Of a stretch of 64,000 nt of DNA, positions 58,383 through 64,000 are shown one piece after another (the stretch's first letter is position 1; each line of letters starts with the position of its first letter). The stretch lies in assembly GCF_001866665.1 (NCBI RefSeq), contig NZ_MLYO01000025.1:1-64000 (forward strand). The letters run 5' to 3'. The position numbers and the translations under genes are program-made. Origin of the DNA: Streptomyces monashensis (GTDB taxonomy: Bacteria; Actinomycetota; Actinomycetes; Streptomycetales; Streptomycetaceae). The notes below the pieces were generated by a model. That model was not told the origin of the DNA and did no database searches. It saw nothing but the letters and a program-made list of their open reading frames with translations.

Positions 58383-59057
58383 ATGACCGCACGACGGCCC
58401 CACCGCCGCACCATGCCCCCACGGCTCCTGCCGTCGCTCCGTACCGCCCTCACCCTCGGCAGCTTCGGCATCGTTCTGCCGCTCCTCGCACCGGCCGCCT
58501 CCCACGCGGCCTCCGGCACCGCGTGGGACCGGGTCGCCGGCTGCGAGAGCGGCGGCGACTGGAGCATCAACACCGGCAACGGGTTCTACGGCGGGTTGCA
58601 GTTCACCCGGTCCACCTGGGCGGCCTACGGCGGGACCGCGTACGCGCCGCGGGCCGATCTGGCGAGCCGGGCGGAGCAGATCAACGTGGCGGAAGCGGTG
58701 CTCGCCCAGCAGGGGCCGGGAGCCTGGCCGGTCTGCTCGGCACGGGCGAACCTCACGCGGGGCAACGGACGGAACGCGCCGGTCGCACGCCCCGCCACCC
58801 CCTGGCGTCCCGCCACTCCTCTGCGTACCACCACCCCCCTGCGCCCCGCACCCGAGTCCCGCCCGCAGACCGCAACCGGCCACCGCTCCCGCACCTCCTA
58901 CACCGTGCACGGGGGCGACACCCTGTCCGGCGTCGCGCAGCAGGCCGCCGTCCCCGGCGGCTGGCATCGGCTCTACGACACCAACCGGAGCGTCATCGGC
59001 CCGGATCCGGACATGATCCGGCCGGGGCAGCGGCTCGCCCTGCCTGCGGCCGACTAG
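58383..59057 (+). CDS. Resuscitation-promoting-factor-like protein with LysM domain
   Basis: This 224-aa secreted protein has a signal peptide (about 1-42, ending ASHAA), a transglycosylase-like Rpf domain (TAWDRVAGCESGGDWSINTG, LQFTRSTWAAYGG, with catalytic Glu in CESGG) and a C-terminal LysM domain (TVHGGDTLSGVAQQAAVPGG). Rpf proteins cleave peptidoglycan and aid germination or wake-up from dormancy. A GAGAGGAAGG precedes ATG 58383. Confidence 0.93.
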   Translation: MTARRPHRRTMPPRLLPSLRTALTLGSFGIVLPLLAPAASHAASGTAWDRVAGCESGGDWSINTGNGFYGGLQFTRSTWAAYGGTAYAPRADLASRAEQINVAEAVLAQQGPGAWPVCSARANLTRGNGRNAPVARPATPWRPATPLRTTTPLRPAPESRPQTATGHRSRTSYTVHGGDTLSGVAQQAAVPGGWHRLYDTNRSVIGPDPDMIRPGQRLALPAAD

Positions 59058-59082
59058 CGAGTCCGTGCGCCGGCCGGCACGT

Positions 59083-59126
59083 CCGTGCGGCGGGGCGGGG
59101 AGGATCGTCCCCGCCCCGCCGCACGG
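59083..59126. terminator. Strong bidirectional terminator
   Basis: CCGTGCGGCGGGGCGGGGA (59083-59101) and TCCCCGCCCCGCCGCACGG (59108-59126) are a perfect 19-bp stem with a 6-base loop, between the convergent rpf-like and TSUP genes. Confidence 0.85.
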
Positions 59127-59162
59127 GCCTGCGGGTTCGGCGTCGTCGCGTCAGTCACCGCG

Positions 59163-59909
59163 TCAGATCACCGCGTCGGCGAACATGCAGGCGGCCACCG
59201 CCAGCAGCACCACGGCGAAGATCCGCCGCAGGGTCCCGCCCCGCACCTTCGCCCCCAGGCGCCTGCCGTCCCACGCCCCGAGGATCGCGGCGCCCGCGAA
59301 GGGACCGACGACCGCCCAGTCGAGGTGGTCCACGGTGCCGCCGCGCAGGCCGAGCGCCGCCAGGGAGTTGACGGTGATGACCAGCAGACTGGTACCCACC
59401 GCCTCGCGCATGCGCAGCCCGAGCACGCCCACGAGAGCCGGTACGGCGAGGAAGCCGCCGCCGACCCCGAGGACGCCGGTCACCGTGCCGAGTCCGGCGC
59501 CGGCTACCGCCGCGCGCACGGGCCGCACCTCCCGTACGGCGCCGTCCTGCGGCCCGGGCCGTAGCATGCGGACCGCCGCGACGGCCGCGACCAGCGCGAA
59601 TCCGGCCGACAGGACACCCGCCGGCAGGTGCCCGGCGAGCACGGAGCCGAGCATCGCCGGGCCGATGCCCGCAGCCGCGAAGAGCAGCCCCATACTCCAG
59701 CGGACATGACCGTCCCGGGCGTGCGCGGTCAGTGCGGTGCCCGAGGTGAGCGCCACGATCACCAGTCCCGCGGTGGTGGCCGCCACCGGGGTGAAGCCGA
59801 GCAGGTAGATCAGGGCGGGTACGGCGAGGACGCTGCCACCGCCGCCGAGCGCGCCCAGGGCCAGCCCGATCACGGCGCCGGCCACCACGGCGAGGATCAG
59901 GGCGCTCAC
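59163..59909 (-). CDS. TSUP/TauE-SafE family exporter
   Basis: This 248-aa protein has about eight membrane segments in two repeated halves (LGALGGGGSVLAVPALIYLL; VTGVLGVGGGFLAVPALVGV). TSUP proteins move sulfite, thiosulfate or related anions. GTG 59909 overlaps the rhodanese stop. It is the last gene of the gntR-dioxygenase-rhodanese operon and probably exports the sulfur oxidation product. Confidence 0.88.
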   Translation of the reverse strand: MSALILAVVAGAVIGLALGALGGGGSVLAVPALIYLLGFTPVAATTAGLVIVALTSGTALTAHARDGHVRWSMGLLFAAAGIGPAMLGSVLAGHLPAGVLSAGFALVAAVAAVRMLRPGPQDGAVREVRPVRAAVAGAGLGTVTGVLGVGGGFLAVPALVGVLGLRMREAVGTSLLVITVNSLAALGLRGGTVDHLDWAVVGPFAGAAILGAWDGRRLGAKVRGGTLRRIFAVVLLAVAACMFADAVI

Positions 59910-60295
59910 GCGACCGTGCCGCGCAGGCCCCGCGCGTCCACCACCGCAAGCCCTGCCTCCGCCCAGTCCCGCATGCCGCCGATCACGTCGACGGCCTCGA
60001 CGCCGTGGGCGCCCAGCAGGTCGGCGGCCTGCCGCGAGCGGTTGCCCGAGCGGCAGATGACGATCAGGCGCCGTCCCTGGATCTCGCACGGCAGCGGGGT
60101 GCCCTCGTAGAGCGTGGTGAGGGACAGGTGGACGGCTCCGGGGACATGGCCCGCGTCCCATTCGTCCGGTTCCCGGACGTCCAGCAGGACGGGCGGGCCG
60201 GCGTCGTCGCACGGCGTGGCCCGCACGGCGTGTCCGGTGCGTTCGGCTGCTTCCTGCACGGTGATCCGGCCTGTGCCGGAAGGGGATGACTCCAT
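59906..60295 (-). CDS. Single-domain rhodanese
   Basis: This 129-aa sulfurtransferase has the rhodanese fold (LLDVREPDEWDAGHVPGAVH) and active-site loop VICRSGNRS with the persulfide-forming Cys. GGAG precedes ATG 60295. It should move sulfane sulfur between thiols in the persulfide pathway. Confidence 0.92.
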   Translation of the reverse strand: MESSPSGTGRITVQEAAERTGHAVRATPCDDAGPPVLLDVREPDEWDAGHVPGAVHLSLTTLYEGTPLPCEIQGRRLIVICRSGNRSRQAADLLGAHGVEAVDVIGGMRDWAEAGLAVVDARGLRGTVA

Positions 60296-60340
60296 GGGGG
60301 CGCTCCTCGCCTCTCGTGCGGATCGGGACGTCGGGCGGGC

Positions 60341-61702
60341 TCAGGCGGTGCGCAGGGGGAGCCCGGTCGCCTCGGCCGTGTCGAAGGTGTCGTCGACCGC
60401 GACGACGGCACGGCCCGCCGCGTCGAGCAACGAGGCGGCGATGGCGGCGCGCGTGCCGCCCGCGCAGTGCACCCAGACCTCGCCGGCCGGCACCTCGCCG
60501 AGGCGGCGGTGCAGGGTGTGCAGCGGGATGTGGACCGAGCCCTCGATGAACGCGGCGGCCCGCTCCCGGTCACGGCGGACGTCCAGTACGACCGTGCCCC
60601 CGGCCGGGTGCCGTGCGGCGAGGTCCGCGAAGCGGGCGCGGGGGAAGGCGGCCAGGGCCTCGCCCTCGGTCGTCCAGGCGGACGGGCCTCCGGTGGCGGC
60701 GGCGGCCGGGCGGTCGATGCCGACGCGGACCAACTCACGCTGCGCCTGGGCCAGTTGCTCGGGCGACTGAGCCAGGAGTGTGACCGGCCTGCCCCAGGGG
60801 ACCAACCAGGCCAGATAGGTGGCGAGTTGACCCTCGGCCTCGAAGTTGTAGGTGCCGGCGACGTGCCCCTCGGCGAAGGCGACGCGATGGCGCAGGTCGA
60901 CCACCCACTCCCCGGCGGCCAGCCGTGCCGCGATCTCCCGGGCGTCGGCGACGGCGGGCGGGGTGAGGTCGACGGGTGCCGGTCCGGCGGCGTTGGCGGG
61001 GCCCATGTGCGCGTAGTACGCGGGGACGTCGTCGAGTCCCGCGAGCATGCGGGGGATGAACGTGTCGGCGTCCTCGGTGAGTGCCTCGTTGGACGCCTTC
61101 TCCTTGCCGATGGTGGTCTCGGTCCCCCCGGCCCGGCCGGCCGAGCAGAAGCTGCCGAAACCGTGCGTCGGCAACACGGCCGTACTGTCGGGCAGTTCGG
61201 CGGCGAGGCGGTGTGCGGAGGCGTGCTGGGCGCGGGCCAGGTGCTCGGTGAGGCGCGGTTCGACCAGGTCGGGGCGGCCGACGGTGCCGATCAGCAGCGA
61301 GCCGCCCGTGAACACCGCGACCGCCGTGCCGTGTTCCTCCAGGACGTAGGCGGTGTGGTGCGGGGTGTGTCCGGGGGTCGCGAGGGCGCGCAGGGTGAGG
61401 TCCGTGTCGACGACCGTGCGGTCGCCGTCGTGCACGGGTATGCGCGCGAAGGACACACCGGCCCCGGCGGGTACGAGATAGGCGGCACCGGTGAGCCGCG
61501 CGAGTTCCAGGCCGCCGGTGACGTAGTCGTTGTGGAGGTGGGTCTCGACCACGTGGGAGATCCGTACACCCCTGCGGGCCGCGGCCGCCAGCACCCGGTC
61601 GGCGTCGCGCGGCGGGTCGACGGCCACGGCCGTACGCCGGCCGCCCGCCAGATAGCTGCGGTTGCCGAGCCCGGCCACCTCGATCGTGTCGACGAAGAAC
61701 AT
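60341..61702 (-). CDS. Metallo-beta-lactamase-fold persulfide dioxygenase with rhodanese domains
   Basis: This 453-aa protein has an ETHE1-type lactamase domain (about 1-240; metal motif THLHNDY, then GHTPHH and PTHGFGSFC) and two rhodanese domains. The first rhodanese (about 255-345) lacks a catalytic Cys; the second (355-453) has VWVHCAGGTRAA. Fused enzymes of this kind (CstB or PDO-rhodanese) oxidise persulfides to sulfite or thiosulfate. ATG 61702 fits the family start MFFVDTIE; GTG 61711 lies too close to AGGAGG. Confidence 0.9.
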   Translation of the reverse strand: MFFVDTIEVAGLGNRSYLAGGRRTAVAVDPPRDADRVLAAAARRGVRISHVVETHLHNDYVTGGLELARLTGAAYLVPAGAGVSFARIPVHDGDRTVVDTDLTLRALATPGHTPHHTAYVLEEHGTAVAVFTGGSLLIGTVGRPDLVEPRLTEHLARAQHASAHRLAAELPDSTAVLPTHGFGSFCSAGRAGGTETTIGKEKASNEALTEDADTFIPRMLAGLDDVPAYYAHMGPANAAGPAPVDLTPPAVADAREIAARLAAGEWVVDLRHRVAFAEGHVAGTYNFEAEGQLATYLAWLVPWGRPVTLLAQSPEQLAQAQRELVRVGIDRPAAAATGGPSAWTTEGEALAAFPRARFADLAARHPAGGTVVLDVRRDRERAAAFIEGSVHIPLHTLHRRLGEVPAGEVWVHCAGGTRAAIAASLLDAAGRAVVAVDDTFDTAEATGLPLRTA

Positions 61703-61779
61703 GTCAGGCACTCCCTCCTCGCGGTTCCGCCCTCAACTGGTATGCGGCTGCGGCGGATTCGCCGCGCGGCACCGTCCCG

Positions 61780-62607
61780 TCACCGCACCGCATCGAGTCG
61801 CCGTCCACTGCGGGCCGGGCCGGTGAACCGGGACCCCGCCGGGTCGAGGCGGTAGCCGGCCCGGGCGTCGAACTGCGCGAGGACGCTGAAGCGGTCGGCG
61901 CGGATCAGCGTGGTGCGCCACTCGACGGTGCGGCCGTGGGTTCGGCCGAGCCGCTGGATGGAGAACGCGGCCACGCCCTCGGGAAGGTCGAGCAGCCGCC
62001 GCTCGGCGGGGGTCGGGACGACCGCGTGGATGCGCTCCTCGCCGCCGACGAGGCGGATGCCGCACCGGTCGGCGAGTTCGTCGTAGAGCCCCGTGTGGCC
62101 GAAGTCGGCGTCGAGCAGTGCGCGGGCGTCCGCGGCGAGCAGCCACACCTTGTCGTGGGCCAGCGGCTCCCCGTCGGCGAGGCGGATGCGTTCCAGGTAC
62201 AGCAGGGGCGTCGACTCCTCCATGCCCAGCCGCACCGCCACATGGGCGTCGGCGCGGACGTCGAGGGTGCGGACGATGCTGCGCTGTTCGAGTCCGGCCG
62301 CCTCGACGGAGGCGAACAGGCTGTAGAGGGCGCCGAGGGGCTGCTCGATGCCGGCCTCTCCCACCGGTCGCTGCCGTCGTCCTCGTGCGGCGGTGACCAG
62401 GCCCTCCTCGCGCAGCTCGCGCAGCGCCGCGCGGATGGTGTGCCGGCTCACCCCGTACCGCGCGGCCAGTTCGTTCTCGCCGGGGAAGGAGTCGACGAAC
62501 TCCCCTTGCGCCAGACGGCCCCGGAGGTCGTCCCGCACATGACGCCACAGCGGTGTCCCGCCCCGGCCCGCCGAGGGAGTGGGTTCCTCATTCACGCCGC
62601 TCACCAC
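61780..62607 (-). CDS. GntR/HutC-family regulator
   Basis: This 275-aa repressor has an N-terminal winged helix (PGENELAARYGVSRHTIRAA) and a C-terminal UTRA effector domain (about 85-250). GTG 62607 is used. It leads the sulfur operon and is divergent from the quinone-reductase-like gene, with two palindromes in between, so it probably controls both units and itself. Confidence 0.88.
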   Translation of the reverse strand: MVSGVNEEPTPSAGRGGTPLWRHVRDDLRGRLAQGEFVDSFPGENELAARYGVSRHTIRAALRELREEGLVTAARGRRQRPVGEAGIEQPLGALYSLFASVEAAGLEQRSIVRTLDVRADAHVAVRLGMEESTPLLYLERIRLADGEPLAHDKVWLLAADARALLDADFGHTGLYDELADRCGIRLVGGEERIHAVVPTPAERRLLDLPEGVAAFSIQRLGRTHGRTVEWRTTLIRADRFSVLAQFDARAGYRLDPAGSRFTGPARSGRRLDAVR

Positions 62608-62638
62608 CCATGCCTTTCACCCGTGATCGCCGTTCTTG

Positions 62639-62671
62639 TGTACGTACATTTGGAAAGATAATGTACGTACA
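62639..62671. promoter_or_regulatory. Paired GntR operators
   Basis: TGTACGTACA occurs at 62639-62648 and again at 62662-62671, with centres 23 bp apart (about two helical turns). Each copy is a perfect palindrome. They lie between gntR and the divergent oxidoreductase gene. Confidence 0.8.
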
Positions 62672-62704
62672 TTAACTCGGACGGACGATCGAGGGAAGGC
62701 GCAC

Positions 62705-63910
62705 ATGACGATCGACGCTCACCACAGGGTCCTGATCGTGGGCGGCGGAAGCGCCGGCATCAGCGTCGCGGCCCGCCTGCGGCGCGGCGGTGTCGGCGGC
62801 ATCGGGCTCGTCGAGCCGTCGGCGACGCACTACTACCAGCCGCTGTGGACGCTGGTCGGCGGCGGCCGGGCCGATGCCCGGACGAGCGCCCGCCCGCAGC
62901 GGTCCGTGCTGCCGCGAGGCGTCTCCTGGATCCGCGGCCGCGTGGAGAGCGTGGACCCCGCCCGGCGCACGGTCGGCACGGCCGACGGCAGGACTCTCGG
63001 CTACGACCGGCTCGTCGTCTGCCCCGGCATCCAGCTCGACTGGGACCGGGTGCCCGGGATGGCCGAGGCTCTCACCGCACCGCACACCTCCAGCAACTAC
63101 AGCTACGAACTGGCGCCCAAGACCTGGGAGTTGATCCGCTCGATGCGCTCGGGCACCGCCGTGTTCACCATGCCGGCGGGCCCGATCAAGTGCGGCGGAG
63201 CGCCGCAGAAGATCGCCTACCTCGCCGCGGACCACTGGCGCGAGGAAGGGGTCCTGAGGGACATACGGGTGGTGCTCGTGCTGCCCACGCCGGGCATGTT
63301 CGGGGTTCCCGTGTTCGCGAAGGAACTGGAGCGGGTCGCGGCCCGCTACGGCATCGAGGTGCGCACGAACAGCGAACTCGTGGAGGTGGATCCGGACGGC
63401 CGCGCCGCCGTCGTCCTCGACCACGCGTCGGGCACCGAGGAGTCCATCCGGTTCGACATGATGCACGCGGTGCCGCCGCAGTCGGCGCCCGACTGGCTCA
63501 AGGCGACGCCGCTGGCCGACCCTGCCGATCCCGCCGGGTACGTGGAGATCGACAAGCACACCATGCGCCATGTGCGCCACCCCGAGGTCTTCGCCCTCGG
63601 TGACGCCGGTTCCTCGCCCAACTCCAAGACCGGGGCCGCGATCCGCAAGCAGGCGCCGGTCGTCGCGCGCAACGTCGCCGAGAGCCTCGCGGGCACGGGC
63701 GCGCTGCCCGCGTCGTACGACGGATACTCCTCGTGCCCGATCACCACGTCACGGCACCGCATGCTGCTCGCCGAGTTCGACTACACCCTGCGCCCCCGTC
63801 CCACCTTCCCCCTCCTCGACACGACCCACGAGCGCCGCGACATGTGGTATCTCAAGCGGTACGGGCTGCCGTTCCTCTACTGGAACCTCATGCTGCGCGG
63901 CCTCGCGTGA
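62705..63910 (+). CDS. Sulfide:quinone reductase-like flavoprotein
   Basis: This 401-aa FAD enzyme has GGGSAGISVAARLRRGG at the N-terminus, the conserved cysteines in GPIKCGGAPQK and YSSCPITT, and GDAGSSPNSKTGAAIRKQAP near the C-terminus, as in type II sulfide:quinone reductases. It should oxidise sulfide to a persulfide and pass electrons to quinone, feeding the divergent dioxygenase operon. GGGAAGG lies five bases before ATG 62705. Confidence 0.9.
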   Translation: MTIDAHHRVLIVGGGSAGISVAARLRRGGVGGIGLVEPSATHYYQPLWTLVGGGRADARTSARPQRSVLPRGVSWIRGRVESVDPARRTVGTADGRTLGYDRLVVCPGIQLDWDRVPGMAEALTAPHTSSNYSYELAPKTWELIRSMRSGTAVFTMPAGPIKCGGAPQKIAYLAADHWREEGVLRDIRVVLVLPTPGMFGVPVFAKELERVAARYGIEVRTNSELVEVDPDGRAAVVLDHASGTEESIRFDMMHAVPPQSAPDWLKATPLADPADPAGYVEIDKHTMRHVRHPEVFALGDAGSSPNSKTGAAIRKQAPVVARNVAESLAGTGALPASYDGYSSCPITTSRHRMLLAEFDYTLRPRPTFPLLDTTHERRDMWYLKRYGLPFLYWNLMLRGLA

Positions 63911-64000
63911 CACCTGGCCGGCGCCTACGCGACCGGCTGCCGCCGACCGGACTCCCGGGCGACGAGGACCGGCGGGTACGGGCGCTGGAGCGGCTTGGGG
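63911..64000. other. Right edge
   Basis: Too short to assign; no clear start or terminator seen. Confidence 0.3.

Overview
The window looks like chromosome of a high-GC actinomycete, most likely Streptomyces or a close relative. The support is very GC-rich coding sequence, frequent GTG and TTG starts, a modular polyketide synthase next to an NRPS, an Rpf-LysM muralytic protein, an NlpC/P60 hydrolase with a Tat-secreted GH43 enzyme nearby, and a DUF6083 protein.

The main result is structural. Positions 7432-52103 (44,672 bp) form one Tn7-like transposon. It starts with TGTA, ends with TACA, and is flanked by a perfect 5-bp duplication, CCTCC, at 7427-7431 and 52104-52108. It sits inside an ABC transporter gene. 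The membrane-domain half is at 52104-53337 and the ATPase half at 6663-7431, both on the minus strand. Removing the element and one CCTCC copy restores one continuous frame of 1,998 bp (665 aa) across the junction. Before insertion the locus therefore read: PKS subunit (minus, running off the left edge), NRPS (plus, 3530-6631), fused exporter (minus), then NlpC/P60 protein, glycosyltransferase and GH43/AbfB protein.

The left end of the element (7673-14983) carries an overlapping operon tnsA-tnsB-tnsC-tniQ. The TniQ protein is unusually long (1,092 aa). Its C-terminus is a tandem repeat of about 210 residues per copy, each ending in a LysR-like winged helix. Next comes a module of unknown purpose (15643-20084): XRE regulator, DUF6083 protein, hypothetical protein and a UvrD-like helicase, divergent from a hypothetical protein. 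A truncated IS701 transposase follows.

The rest of the cargo (22160-51336) is mostly stress and homeostasis genes. A nine-gene minus-strand operon, dnaK-grpE-cbpA-cbpM-clpB-thioredoxin-UBP zinc finger-cNMP/thioredoxin-reductase-like-hsp20 (40052 to 30489), is largely linked by overlapping stop and start codons. Around it lie acetate kinase, PsiE, FUSC, a DUF1931 histone-fold protein, a SpoIIE-type phosphatase, DUF2267, a PucR-type regulator, a sugar porter, an NRAMP-like transporter, an MgtE-N/CBS protein and a KimA-like permease. In content this resembles the locus of heat resistance (transmissible locus of stress tolerance) of Gram-negative bacteria, but it is an actinobacterial assembly on a Tn7-like vehicle. 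Many cargo genes are broken remnants (universal stress protein, a second Hsp20, two SpoIIE fragments, a general stress protein, two transporter or membrane genes), so the cargo has grown and decayed in steps.

Right of the exporter, 59163-63910 is a sulfide-oxidation locus. The operon gntR-persulfide dioxygenase/rhodanese-rhodanese-TSUP exporter is divergent from a sulfide:quinone reductase-like gene, and two TGTACGTACA palindromes lie between them.
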